Origin: Nitrospirota bacterium
GTDB taxonomy: Bacteria > Nitrospirota > Thermodesulfovibrionia > Thermodesulfovibrionales > UBA6898
Direction: 5' to 3'
Length of the DNA: 64,000 bases
NCBI GenBank assembly: GCA_016235245.1
Contig: JACRLO010000032.1
Coordinates: 34,039 to 98,038 of the forward strand
Each line of letters begins with the position of its first letter. Position 1 is the stretch's first letter. A program made the position numbers and the translations under genes. This document shows positions 18,446 to 26,226 of the stretch, piece after piece. The notes beneath the pieces are model-generated. The model was not told the origin of the DNA, searched no databases, and saw only the letters and a list, made by a program, of their open reading frames with translations.

Positions 18446-19867
18446 TCATCTGCCCTTTCTGCCTGCCAATGACCCCAAGGCCTTTATTGCATCCTGAACA
18501 ACATCAGTCCACGTCGCTGCATTCAGGCGCAGGAAGTGCCGGTATTTCTGTCTCGGTGAAAATATGGGTCCAGGCGCAAAACTTATACCTTTTTTGACCG
18601 CCCGTTCATACATTTCAAGGCAATCAATCCCTCTGGGGAGCTCAACCCATAGGACGTAGCCTCCTGCGGGTCGAGAGACCTTTGTGCCCTCAGGGAAATG
18701 CCTGATGACCGCCTCAGACATCAGATGGACATGCCGGGCATAGATCCTCCGTATTTTTCTCAGGTGATGGTCATAGCCTCCGTTTGCCAGAAATTCGGCG
18801 ATTGCCAATTGTGGCGGAGTAGCGGTGGCCATATTGGTTATTGATTTCATCCTTTCGATATCGCGCGTAAAGCGGCCCGCAACCGTCCAGCCGATGCGAT
18901 ATCCCGGCGCAATCGTCTTTGAGAAGGACGAGCACAAAATAACGCTGTCCTTTTTGTCAAAGGCCTTGGCAGCCTTCGGCCTCTGGCCGGAAAAAGAGAT
19001 ATCGCCGTAAATATCGTCTTCGATAAGCGGAATATTATGGGACGCAAGCAATTCAACCAACTCCTTCTTTTTCACGTCCGGCATGCAGCTGCCCAGAGGG
19101 TTGTTAAAACTCGTGATGCAGAGGCATGCGCTTATCCGGTTCTGCTCAATGGCATATTTGAGCGTATCCACAGAGATCCCGTCACGCGGATGGGTCGGAA
19201 TTTCGAGCGCCTTCAGTCCCATCATCTCAATCGCCTGGAGAAAATTATAATAGGTCGGCGATTCAACCGCCACCGTGTCCCCCGGCCTGCAGATCACCCT
19301 TAAAGCAAGGACTATCGCCTCCTGACATCCGGAGGTGATGATAACGTCATCAGGCGTGATCGTATAGCCTGCGGTAAGGGCGCGTCTGGCAATCTGTGTC
19401 CTAAGCCCCTCAAACCCGGCCGCAAATTCATACGAAATATTCTTTATCCTGTACCGCCGGGTCACTGCAGCCATGGCCCGGTTGATCCTGTCAACCGGCA
19501 GCAGCTCAGGGTTGGGAACTGCTGCGCCAAGCTGAACAAGCTTTGGGTTGCCGCTGTCCTTCAGGATCATCATCACAAGGTCGCTGACACTCACCGTTGA
19601 CGGCCTCGATGATGGATTGGACAATTCTATTTCAGCACCCTTGCGTGGCGTCGCCGAGAGCACATAATATCCGGACTGGGGGCGGCACTCAATCAGCCCC
19701 TTGTCTTCCAGCAGGCGATATGCCTCCATGACCGTAGCAATGCTCACCTGCATCTGCCTGTTAAGGCTGCGCACAGACGGAATGCGGTCTCCGGGGCTGA
19801 AGGTTCCCGAATCGATCAGGTGTGACATATCATTTGCCACCTTTTCATAAAGCGTCATATCTTTCAT
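18446..19867 (-). CDS. MocR-type regulator: GntR winged helix fused to PLP aminotransferase fold
   Basis: A 473-aa transcription factor. Residues about 1-70 are a GntR winged helix (LYEKVANDMSHLIDSGTFSPGDRIPSVRSL with VSIATVMEAYRLLEDKGLI). Residues about 100-465 are a fold-type I aminotransferase domain, with ITSGCQEAIVLALR, FNNPLG, IEDDIYGDISFSG and the PLP Lys in CSSFSKTIAPGYRIGW. Members sense PLP-linked metabolites, often amino acids, and may not be catalytic. AGGGAGG lies upstream of the ATG at 19867. It is divergent from a DUF2917 gene, with two clear dyads in the shared intergenic region. Confidence 0.92.
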   Translation of the reverse strand: MKDMTLYEKVANDMSHLIDSGTFSPGDRIPSVRSLNRQMQVSIATVMEAYRLLEDKGLIECRPQSGYYVLSATPRKGAEIELSNPSSRPSTVSVSDLVMMILKDSGNPKLVQLGAAVPNPELLPVDRINRAMAAVTRRYRIKNISYEFAAGFEGLRTQIARRALTAGYTITPDDVIITSGCQEAIVLALRVICRPGDTVAVESPTYYNFLQAIEMMGLKALEIPTHPRDGISVDTLKYAIEQNRISACLCITSFNNPLGSCMPDVKKKELVELLASHNIPLIEDDIYGDISFSGQRPKAAKAFDKKDSVILCSSFSKTIAPGYRIGWTVAGRFTRDIERMKSITNMATATPPQLAIAEFLANGGYDHHLRKIRRIYARHVHLMSEAVIRHFPEGTKVSRPAGGYVLWVELPRGIDCLEMYERAVKKGISFAPGPIFSPRQKYRHFLRLNAATWTDVVQDAIKALGSLAGRKGR

Positions 19868-19891
19868 GAGCAGCCTCCCTGTTTTGATCGG

Positions 19892-19987
19892 ATACCACTA
19901 AATGGTATATGACCGAAGCACCAATTACCAGATGCAATTCCCTTCTCCGCAAGGCATAACAGTTCCCACAATGCAGAACTGTTATGC
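19892..19987. promoter_or_regulatory. Two dyads between divergent MocR and DUF2917 genes
   Basis: ATACCA (19892-19897) and TGGTAT (19903-19908) form an inverted repeat near the MocR start; ATACCA is known from memory as the half-site of the MocR protein GabR. A second, perfect 12-bp inverted repeat, GCATAACAGTTC (19954-19965) and GAACTGTTATGC (19976-19987), lies mid-way. Both are good candidates for MocR or auxiliary regulator binding and could control both genes. Confidence 0.55.
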
Positions 19988-20045
19988 AATCAATAGCGAT
20001 ATTTTGCATCTGTTTTTCCCTGATACGCAACGATAGACTATTACC

Positions 20046-20348
20046 ATGAAACAGAGAAAATGCCGTATACGGTCCGGGACGCAGTCCTCCCCACTAGCAT
20101 TAATCGACGCAGCCGCAGGGAACAACGCTGCAGCCGAGATGCACAGCGGAGCAATGCTCCTGATAGACGGCGATGGCAGAGGTATTACGGTTCTATGTAC
20201 AGAAGGGACGGGTTGTCTGACGCAGCCGAGCGACCCTGAGGACCACATATTGCTCCCGGGGGAAACATTTGTCATCGATAAGAAGGGGCTCGTTGCAATC
20301 ACCGCGCTCACCAACATGCACCTGAACCTGCTGACCACGCCATCATAG
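20046..20348 (+). CDS. DUF2917 domain protein
   Basis: A 100-aa protein whose C-terminal two thirds match the DUF2917 pattern: GITVLCTEGTGCLTQPSDPEDHILLPGE, then FVIDKKGLVAITALTNMHLNL. The domain is a small cupin-like beta fold of unknown function. From general experience DUF2917 genes are often found beside MocR-type PLP regulators, as here, where the two are divergent across about 180 nt containing two dyads. The N-terminal 35 residues are poorly conserved-looking. It ends with a 6-nt convergent overlap with the chorismate mutase/cupin gene. Confidence 0.8.
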   Translation: MKQRKCRIRSGTQSSPLALIDAAAGNNAAAEMHSGAMLLIDGDGRGITVLCTEGTGCLTQPSDPEDHILLPGETFVIDKKGLVAITALTNMHLNLLTTPS

Positions 20349-20972
20349 GTATTCCTTTCTCACGGGTGACCAGGCATCAACCGCCCTGCAGTGGGCAGTT
20401 CCCGTGGACACGGAATGCACGACATTTGAAGGAATGGCAATCACCTCGCCCGGCTTTAGCGTAATATGTCCGGCATCAACAGTAAAGGTCAGTTCACCTT
20501 CAAGCACCATGGTGATCTGCTCAGATTCATGACTATGTTCCGGAAAGGTGGTATTCCCCTCCATCTCAAAATAGGTCAGCATGCTCTTTTCAAGGCCTAC
20601 GGCCCACATGTCAGCGCCCGGCAGGAGAGTCCGCAAAGGCAGGTCTTTCTTGCGGTAAGCCCTCACCGATGGGGCATGCGTTTTCATGAATTCGCGCATT
20701 TCCTGATTGATAAAACAGTCTGTTATCGTCCGGTAAACCGTTTCAGCAATTGCAGGGTCCAGACCGGCCGCTTCCGCCCCATTTCTCACTTTTTGAATCA
20801 CCTCTGCCACACGGTCAGGCGCCTTTACATCCTTTTCATCTTTTTTCAATTTGCCGGCCTTATTCACCAGCCTGCCTCTTTTTGAAAGCAAGCCGATGAG
20901 TTCAGCATCCAGGGTATCAATCTCGTCTCTTATTTCCCTCAGGCTCATCGCCTTCCTCCATACATCGGTCAT
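20343..20972 (-). CDS. Chorismate mutase (AroQ)-cupin fusion protein
   Basis: A 209-aa two-domain protein. Residues about 9-95 form an AroQ-type all-helical chorismate mutase domain: LREIRDEIDTLDAELIGLLSKRGRLV, then KAPDRVAEVIQKVR and VYRTITDCFINQE, with Arg, Lys and Glu at positions expected for chorismate binding. Residues about 110-205 form a cupin: FPEHSHESEQITMVLEGELTF carries the His/Glu metal motif 1, and PGEVIAIPSNVVHSV motif 2. GGAGG precedes the ATG at 20972, which overlaps the upstream methyltransferase by ATGA. The same operon holds two methyltransferases. It may act on chorismate, isochorismate or a related ring; the cupin could be regulatory or catalytic. Function inferred. Confidence 0.83.
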   Translation of the reverse strand: MTDVWRKAMSLREIRDEIDTLDAELIGLLSKRGRLVNKAGKLKKDEKDVKAPDRVAEVIQKVRNGAEAAGLDPAIAETVYRTITDCFINQEMREFMKTHAPSVRAYRKKDLPLRTLLPGADMWAVGLEKSMLTYFEMEGNTTFPEHSHESEQITMVLEGELTFTVDAGHITLKPGEVIAIPSNVVHSVSTGTAHCRAVDAWSPVRKEYL

Positions 20973-21691
20973 AATGCCTCCTTTTCGTATGCCCGGCGTC
21001 TCAGCCTCAACATCTTTTTTGAGCCCCGCTGAAACTCAAACGGCACAGGCACCATTTCGACATCGATGCCTTCCTTCTCCAGGCCCCTCAGCACCTCATC
21101 CATAGGGGGGTATGGTTTTGCATCAAGCCCCTGCAGGGGATAGATCCTGACTTCTCCGGCACAAACCCTAAGCATTTCCCTCAGGCTTGCGACATGGAAA
21201 TCCGGACTCAGCCGGTCCCCATAGAGGAAGAGAAAGTGACTCGACAGGACAAGCGTAAAAGCCCTGTCTGCAAAAGGCAGAAGAGGCAATCGGGCCTGGA
21301 CATATCTTCCCTCCGCGCATCCCTCCTGATAGTCGGCCATAAACAATGCGAGGGCCATGTCTCGATAAGCCATGAGCCCATCTCTGTCCCGGTAATAATC
21401 CCAGTGAAAAAGATGTGGCACTTCGCTGACCCTTTGATATACGAGCGCCGTGTCTGCTTTTCCCTTCTCCCACAGATGATCGGCTGAAAGACCATAAAGG
21501 AGATCGCAGGCGGTAACGCGGATTTCTTTCATGTGTGCCTCAGCCGCAAAGGAAGATGCGCCCCCGGGGCAGTCGAGAATCCTCCCCTGGCGAAGCAGTG
21601 CTTCGTCAAGAGAGAATATCCTCATATATTCTTCATAGGTCCGCCCGATGAAGGCGATGCGGTCCAGTTCAAACGAAGTCAGGTTTCCCAT
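20969..21691 (-). CDS. SAM-dependent methyltransferase-like protein
   Basis: A 240-aa protein with a degenerate class I methyltransferase fold: motif I is ILDCPGGASSFAAEAH, the acidic loop is VTACDLLYGLSADHL, motif IV is FTLVLSSHFLFLYGD and motif V is VCAGEVRIYPL. The long insert with YYRDRDGLMAYRDMALALFMADY is conserved in a poorly characterised family. Methyl acceptor unknown. It lies 5 nt after the first methyltransferase gene and overlaps the chorismate mutase/cupin gene, so the three form one operon under the attenuator-like leader. Confidence 0.8.
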   Translation of the reverse strand: MGNLTSFELDRIAFIGRTYEEYMRIFSLDEALLRQGRILDCPGGASSFAAEAHMKEIRVTACDLLYGLSADHLWEKGKADTALVYQRVSEVPHLFHWDYYRDRDGLMAYRDMALALFMADYQEGCAEGRYVQARLPLLPFADRAFTLVLSSHFLFLYGDRLSPDFHVASLREMLRVCAGEVRIYPLQGLDAKPYPPMDEVLRGLEKEGIDVEMVPVPFEFQRGSKKMLRLRRRAYEKEAL

Positions 21692-21696
21692 AAGGG

Positions 21697-22473
21697 TTAT
21701 TTCTCCTTTTCTGCAAAGGCAAAAAGCCTGCGAAAATTGAACTCATATTTCTTCCCTGTCCAGTTCTGCTCGTACTGCATTCCGACTGCATAGCTGAAAT
21801 ATCCCTGCTCTTTATCGGGCAGCACGGCGAGATAGGGCCGCAAACCGGCTGAAGACCACCAGTCCATAATCTCACCAATGCTATCAAACGAGATCGCGTA
21901 GTCCCGGTAAGAGACGTTGACCGCTGCGAAGCCGGCTTCAAGCAGGAGGCGCTCATACTCCTCTTTTGACGGCAGATACCAGGGCAACTCCATATTTTCA
22001 TAGAACCGCTCAAATTTCAGAGCTGCGATTGCCTTTTCGGTATACGCAAAGAACTCTCTGCAGAAATTCCTTGCCGGAAGCTGAAAGGCAATTCTCCCTC
22101 CTGGTTTCAGCGCCCGGTGAGTCCTGGCAATGGCCTGCGGCTGGTCCTTTACCCACTGGAGGGCAGAGTTGGAAAACGCAAGGTCGAATTGTTCGATAAA
22201 ATCCATCGACTCAGCCGCTATTTTTATGAACCTGATATTGCCGGCTTGCGCCGATACTTCCTCTGCCTTGCGCTGCATCTCTTCGGAAGGGTCGATGCCG
22301 ACTATTTCACCTCCGGATGCAAGGCGTGAGAGTTCGAGCGTGAGCTTGCCGGTGCCGCAGCCGATATCAAGCACCGAATAGTCTTCACGTATGCCGGCCA
22401 TGACAGTCAGCTCCTTCCCGGCCTCGATCTGAGGCGCCTTTACCCGGTCATATCTTTCAGCATCCCATCTCAC
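21697..22473 (-). CDS. Class I SAM-dependent methyltransferase (trans-aconitate methyltransferase-like)
   Basis: First gene of a three-gene operon. A GTG start at 22473 follows GGAGG at a good spacing; this ribosome-binding site abuts the terminator hairpin of the leader. Motif I is VLDIGCGTGKLTLELSRLA, motif II GEIVGIDPSEEMQRKAEEV, motif IV FSNSALQWVKD and motif V LKPGGRIAFQLPARN. The FSNSALQWV pattern is typical of trans-aconitate methyltransferase-like enzymes, which methylate acids, but substrate specificity cannot be read from sequence. Length 258 aa is normal. Confidence 0.87.
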   Translation of the reverse strand: MRWDAERYDRVKAPQIEAGKELTVMAGIREDYSVLDIGCGTGKLTLELSRLASGGEIVGIDPSEEMQRKAEEVSAQAGNIRFIKIAAESMDFIEQFDLAFSNSALQWVKDQPQAIARTHRALKPGGRIAFQLPARNFCREFFAYTEKAIAALKFERFYENMELPWYLPSKEEYERLLLEAGFAAVNVSYRDYAISFDSIGEIMDWWSSAGLRPYLAVLPDKEQGYFSYAVGMQYEQNWTGKKYEFNFRRLFAFAEKEK

Positions 22474-22483
22474 TGCACACCTC

Positions 22484-22521
22484 CAAAAACAAAAAGGCCA
22501 CGGGGTTTATTCCGTGGCCTT
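22484..22521 (-). terminator. Rho-independent terminator inside the methyltransferase operon leader
   Basis: On the minus strand AAGGCCACGG (22521-22512) pairs perfectly with CCGTGGCCTT (22503-22494) around an 8-nt loop, followed by a T-rich tract (TTTTTGTTTTT). It lies directly before the ribosome-binding site of the first gene, so it must be conditional: it is read as an attenuator, not the end of an operon. Confidence 0.8.
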
Positions 22522-22543
22522 CAGGATATTCTCTATGACTTCT

Positions 22544-22621
22544 GCTAACAGCTAATAGGAACTCCTCCCGGCCACGGCATTGATATGCCACGCCCTCTTA
22601 AGAATTACTCGCGCTGTCAAC
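22544..22621 (-). ncRNA. Candidate structured leader RNA (riboswitch-like attenuator)
   Basis: On the minus strand GTTGACAGC (22621-22613) can pair with GCTGTTAGC (22552-22544), closing a domain of about 78 nt that contains a GGCAT-ATCA-ATGCC hairpin and a second small AGGA/TCCT hairpin. The segment CCGTGGCC at 22577-22570 lies inside this domain and is identical to the 3' arm of the terminator, so it can pair with GGCCACGG (22519-22512) as an antiterminator. Three-way competition of this kind is typical of riboswitches or attenuators. I do not recognise the aptamer class. Confidence 0.6.
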
Positions 22622-22643
22622 AGACCTGTGTAAAACATGCGGC

Positions 22644-22673
22644 AGTATAGATAATTTCGGTTTTGCATGTCAA
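22644..22673 (-). promoter_or_regulatory. Sigma-70 type promoter for the methyltransferase operon
   Basis: Minus-strand TTGACA (22673-22668), 18-nt spacer and TATACT (22649-22644). Transcription would begin near 22637, giving a leader of about 160 nt that includes the structured domain and the terminator. It is arranged divergently, about 30 bp from the TetR gene promoter. Confidence 0.7.
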
Positions 22674-22702
22674 GGGAAAGGCGTTCAGTTCAGGATATGC
22701 GC

Positions 22703-22762
22703 TTGACAGCAACAGCATGCAGTTTTATAATGACCAATAGTCATTAAATGAATACTGGTCAT
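22703..22762 (+). promoter_or_regulatory. Promoter and autoregulatory operator of the TetR gene
   Basis: TTGACA (22703-22708), 17-nt spacer and TATAAT (22726-22731). An imperfect inverted repeat with 16-bp arms, 22730-22745 and 22747-22762, with perfect outer ATGACCA/TGGTCAT, covers the -10 end and the start codon at 22748. This is where a TetR dimer would block its own operon. The predicted transcript leader is only about 10 nt and has no Shine-Dalgarno. Confidence 0.75.
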
Positions 22763-23401
22763 AGCAAGAAGACAGAGCGGCGGAAGAACGAGCAGTTGGC
22801 GCGAAAGACAGCCATTGTTAAGGCTGCGCGTGAGGTATTCTTCGCAAAAGGGTTTATGAGCGCAACGGTCGATGAAATAGCCGACCGGTGCGGGCCTGCA
22901 AAAGGGACGATATACCTTTATTTCATAAGCAAGGAAGAGCTCTATATGTCGGTCATGGCTGAGGGGATGCAGAGGCTGAGGAAGGAGTTCGGAGTCCTCA
23001 AAAAGCGCCCCCCCGGCAGCAAGGAGTTCGTCGAAAGCGCCTTCATGGCCTATTATCATTTTTTCAAAAGGAACAGAAAATACTTCCGCATCATGTTCCT
23101 CAGCAGCCAGCCTGACATGCGCTCACGCGTACCTGAGGAAGCACTCAGAGGTTGCATGGAAGCCGCTCTGGAGTGTCTCGGCATTGTCCGGGACCTCGTG
23201 CAGGAGGGCATCGATGCGCGCTGCTACCGGCAGGTAGACGCCTGGGCAGTGGCCAACATCCTCTGGGCCACAATCAACGGGATCATTATGGCCTATGAGC
23301 AGGACCCGATCTACCGCGAGGAGATCGTCGGCATGGAACTGGAGCAGATGCTGCTGCAGAGCCTCGACCTTGCTATGGAAGGTCTGAGGCTGAAGAAATA
23401 A
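22748..23401 (+). CDS. TetR/AcrR family transcriptional regulator
   Basis: A 217-aa repressor expected to control the ABC exporter genes that follow. The N-terminal helix-turn-helix is IVKAAREVFFAKGFMSATVDEIADRCGPAKGTIYLYFISKEEL, a textbook TetR pattern (about residues 20-65). The rest is an all-helical ligand domain of normal length. The ATG at 22748 is the only start that preserves the HTH. Its stop overlaps the permease start (TAATG), so the regulator and exporter are translated from one mRNA. The ligand is unknown. Confidence 0.92.
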   Translation: MNTGHSKKTERRKNEQLARKTAIVKAAREVFFAKGFMSATVDEIADRCGPAKGTIYLYFISKEELYMSVMAEGMQRLRKEFGVLKKRPPGSKEFVESAFMAYYHFFKRNRKYFRIMFLSSQPDMRSRVPEEALRGCMEAALECLGIVRDLVQEGIDARCYRQVDAWAVANILWATINGIIMAYEQDPIYREEIVGMELEQMLLQSLDLAMEGLRLKK

Positions 23402-24531
23402 TGTTCTGGCTGGCATGGAAGACGCTGTACCATGAAAAAGGCAGATTTATTGTCACGGTCGCAGGCATCGTCTTCTCGACCATCCTCGTGCTTACTGAGG
23501 TAGGTATCTATCTTGGGATGATGGGCAGCGCAACCGACATCATCCGGCATAACGACGCCGATATCTGGATTGCTTCAAAGAACATCCAGAGCTTCGATTT
23601 TGCAAACGCCTTTCCGGAATCAAGAAAAAACCGTGTAGAGTCACTTGCCGAGGTGCTCTGGGCAGAGCCGCTTATCCTTACCTGGGGGTTCTTAAAACTG
23701 GCCAATGGCGGACAGGAGCAGGTGCAGATCGTGGGCTTTAATCCTGACAAGGGCATCGGCGCGCCATGGTTGATGATTGAGGGGCAAGCCTCGGATGTAA
23801 AAGGCGGAAGGTATATGGTGCTGGATAGAACATCGGAGAAGCGGCTCGGCAGCCTGAAGCCCGGCTCTCTGTGGGAGTTAAGCCAGTCGAGGTTCAGGCT
23901 GGTTGGGGTGTCCCAGGACATAAGGAGCTTTACGACCGCGCCAGTACTCTTCATGTCCTATGCGCAGGCGCAGGACCTGCCGATCGGATGGATTAAGCCC
24001 GGCCTCACTTCCTATATCCTTGCAAAGCTCAAAGATGGAACAAAAAAGGACGAAATTGTAAAGGCCCTCAGAGTACTTCTTAAAGACAACGATGTAATGA
24101 CAAAAGAGGAATTTGTGATGCGGACAGTCAAATACTGGACGATCCAGACAGGCATAGGCATGAGCTTTTTTCTTACCGCCCTTCTTGGCCTGATGATCGG
24201 CGGGGCCATCGTGGGCCAGACGATCTACGCAAATACCATCCAGCATATGAAGGAATACGGGACACTCAAGGCAATGGGAGCAAGGAATGAGGAGATCTAT
24301 AAGACCATCTTCAGTCAGGCGCTCATCAGTGCGGCAGTCGGTTACTCGCTGGGGACGGCAGTCATGCTGATGTCGCGCCACTCCATAGAGGCGGCTGGCG
24401 TTCCGATGTTGCTGAGCCCGCTGCTTATCGCAGCTCTCTTTATTATTATCTGCGCAAGCTGCCTGTTTTCGGCCTACTTCTCGGTAAGAAAGATCAAGAC
24501 CCTTGACCCGGTAATGGTCTTCAGGGGGTAA
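23401..24531 (+). CDS. ABC transporter permease (DevC/FtsX-like)
   Basis: Membrane subunit of an exporter. The 376-aa protein has an N-terminal transmembrane helix (FIVTVAGIVFSTILVLTEVGIYLGMM), a large extracytoplasmic MacB-type domain (about residues 45-240, with DADIWIASKNIQSFDF), and three C-terminal helices (IQTGIGMSFFLTALLGLMIGG; ALISAAVGYSLGTAVML; LLIAALFIIICASCLFSAYF). This is the DevC/FtsX arrangement. It starts on the last base of the TetR stop codon and is followed 1 nt later by the ATPase gene. With the HlyD-type adaptor it would form a tripartite exporter, probably joined by an outer-membrane channel from elsewhere. Confidence 0.9.
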   Translation: MFWLAWKTLYHEKGRFIVTVAGIVFSTILVLTEVGIYLGMMGSATDIIRHNDADIWIASKNIQSFDFANAFPESRKNRVESLAEVLWAEPLILTWGFLKLANGGQEQVQIVGFNPDKGIGAPWLMIEGQASDVKGGRYMVLDRTSEKRLGSLKPGSLWELSQSRFRLVGVSQDIRSFTTAPVLFMSYAQAQDLPIGWIKPGLTSYILAKLKDGTKKDEIVKALRVLLKDNDVMTKEEFVMRTVKYWTIQTGIGMSFFLTALLGLMIGGAIVGQTIYANTIQHMKEYGTLKAMGARNEEIYKTIFSQALISAAVGYSLGTAVMLMSRHSIEAAGVPMLLSPLLIAALFIIICASCLFSAYFSVRKIKTLDPVMVFRG

Positions 24532-24532
24532 G

Positions 24533-25207
24533 ATGGGAACAATCCTTCAACTGCGCAGCGTAAGCAAAACCTATCGCGAGGGAAAAAACGAAGTGCCGGC
24601 GGTTGAGTCGGTCTCTCTTGATCTTCGAAGGGGAGAGCTGCTGCTTTTGATGGGGCCTTCCGGCTCGGGCAAGACCACGCTTCTTTCGATGATGGGCTGC
24701 ATCCTGCGCCCTACTGCTGGCGAGATAAGGATAGACGGTGCAGTCGTAGACCATCTCCAGGAGGCCACACTGCCTGATATCCGGAAAAAGCATTTCGGCT
24801 TTGTCTTTCAATCGTTCAATCTCTTCCCCTCCCTTACCGCTGCAGAGAATATCGAACTTCTGCTGAGGATGAAGGGCTATGAAAAGAAGGGGCTCAGGGC
24901 CGAGGCACTGAGACTGCTTGAAAAGGTCGGGCTCTCAAACCGGACAGATTTTTATCCTGCAGACCTCAGCGGCGGACAGAAGCAGCGGATCGCCTTTGCC
25001 CGGGCTCTTGTGGGAGACCCGCCGATTATACTCACCGATGAGCCGACCGCAAACCTTGATTCAAAACGGGGCAGGGAAGTCCTTGAGCTGCTTAAAAGAC
25101 ATGCTGCAGAGCAGAACAGGGCCGTAGCTGTCGTCAGCCATGACCCCAAGGCAGAGGCTGCTGCTGACAGGGTAATATTTCTTGAAGACGGGAGGATAAA
25201 AGAATGA
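24533..25207 (+). CDS. ABC transporter ATP-binding protein (DevA/LolD-like)
   Basis: ATPase subunit of the exporter. Walker A is MGPSGSGKTTLLSMMG, the Q-loop lies in FGFVFQSFNLFPSLTA, the signature is DLSGGQKQRIAFARAL, Walker B is PPIILTDEPTANLD and the H-loop is VAVVSHD. At 224 aa it has the typical MacB/LolD/DevA size. It overlaps the adaptor gene by 4 nt (ATGA). Confidence 0.95.
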   Translation: MGTILQLRSVSKTYREGKNEVPAVESVSLDLRRGELLLLMGPSGSGKTTLLSMMGCILRPTAGEIRIDGAVVDHLQEATLPDIRKKHFGFVFQSFNLFPSLTAAENIELLLRMKGYEKKGLRAEALRLLEKVGLSNRTDFYPADLSGGQKQRIAFARALVGDPPIILTDEPTANLDSKRGREVLELLKRHAAEQNRAVAVVSHDPKAEAAADRVIFLEDGRIKE

Positions 25208-26226
25208 AGCGCAGATTGGCATTTATCATTGCGATGGTTGTAATAGCCGGTATGGGATATCTTTTTTTATCAGGGTCCGATGCCAGGAAAGAAGAAGTGA
25301 AGCGACCGCTTGAGCGGTACGCCGCTGCCGAAGGCAAGGTAGAGGTATTACCGGGCTTCGAGGTGGAGCTCAGCAGTGAACTGGAAGGGAGAATAGAGTC
25401 GTTTCCGCTCAGAGAAGGTGATAATGTCCGTAAAGGTGATCTCATCGCCATGATGGCCAACAGTGACATCAAGGCAAAACTCCGGGAGTCAGAGGCAGAA
25501 CTATCTGTGGCCGGATCAAAGTTGAAGGAGATTGCCTCTGGCGCACGCGAGGAAGAGATCAGGGAGGCTGCCGCGTCTTTGGAAAGCGCAAAGGCTGCCA
25601 TGGAATTTGAAAAGGCAAGCCGTGACCGTCACAGGGAACTCTTTGCCAAGGGGTATGTCCACAGAGAACTGCTCGACGAAAAGGAGAAGAATCTCAAGGT
25701 AGCGTTAGCCGCCGTTAAGAAGGCCGAAGAGACCAAGACCCTGCTTGAGAAGGGGCCGAAGAAAGAGACGCTCAGGTTCTATGAGGAAGAAATTGGCAGG
25801 GCCGGAGCGGCAGCGCAGTATTATCGCAAGCTTCTCGAGAAAACCTATATCACCGCTCCGATTGCAGGCAAGGTTATCAGAAAATATTTTCAGGAAGGCG
25901 AAAGCGTCACCAAGGACAAGGCCCTTGCCGCGGTCGCTGATATTGCGCAGCTGCGGATCAACGCCGAGGTGGATGAAACCGATATCGGCATGGTCCATAT
26001 TGGAGATAGGGCAGAAGTCAGATCAGATACCTTTGCCGGCGAGGTTTTCAGAGGCAGGGTAGAGGAGATATCGGATTATGCAGGCATCAGAAAGGTAAAA
26101 CCGAATGACCAGGCAAAAAATCTCGACATGAAGGTGGTGCAGGTCAAGATCAGGCTTGAGGAGAAGACCTCGCTGAAACCCGGCATGACCGTGGATGTAA
26201 AAGTCCTGCCGGAAAAGAAAGGCTGA
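25204..26226 (+). CDS. HlyD/DevB family periplasmic adaptor
   Basis: Membrane fusion protein of the DevCAB-like exporter. A single N-terminal transmembrane anchor (LAFIIAMVVIAGMGYLFLSG) is followed by the first lipoyl half with GRIESFPLREGDNVRKGDLIAMM, a long coiled-coil hairpin (about residues 85-200, with SESEAELSVAGSKLKE-like heptads and LLDEKEKNLKVALAAVKKAEE), the second lipoyl half with TYITAPIAGKVIRKYFQEGESV, and a beta-barrel domain ending in LKPGMTVDVKVLPEKK. At 340 aa this is usual for DevB. It ends the TetR-DevCAB operon; directly after it lies a 104-bp repeat shared with the toxin-antitoxin region. Confidence 0.92.
   Translation: MKRRLAFIIAMVVIAGMGYLFLSGSDARKEEVKRPLERYAAAEGKVEVLPGFEVELSSELEGRIESFPLREGDNVRKGDLIAMMANSDIKAKLRESEAELSVAGSKLKEIASGAREEEIREAAASLESAKAAMEFEKASRDRHRELFAKGYVHRELLDEKEKNLKVALAAVKKAEETKTLLEKGPKKETLRFYEEEIGRAGAAAQYYRKLLEKTYITAPIAGKVIRKYFQEGESVTKDKALAAVADIAQLRINAEVDETDIGMVHIGDRAEVRSDTFAGEVFRGRVEEISDYAGIRKVKPNDQAKNLDMKVVQVKIRLEEKTSLKPGMTVDVKVLPEKKG

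Noticed and set aside
22544..22621. SAM-I or T-box riboswitch
   Set aside because: The SAM-I core (GATGAAACC) and the T-box GGTGGNACCGCG are absent, although the downstream genes use SAM.
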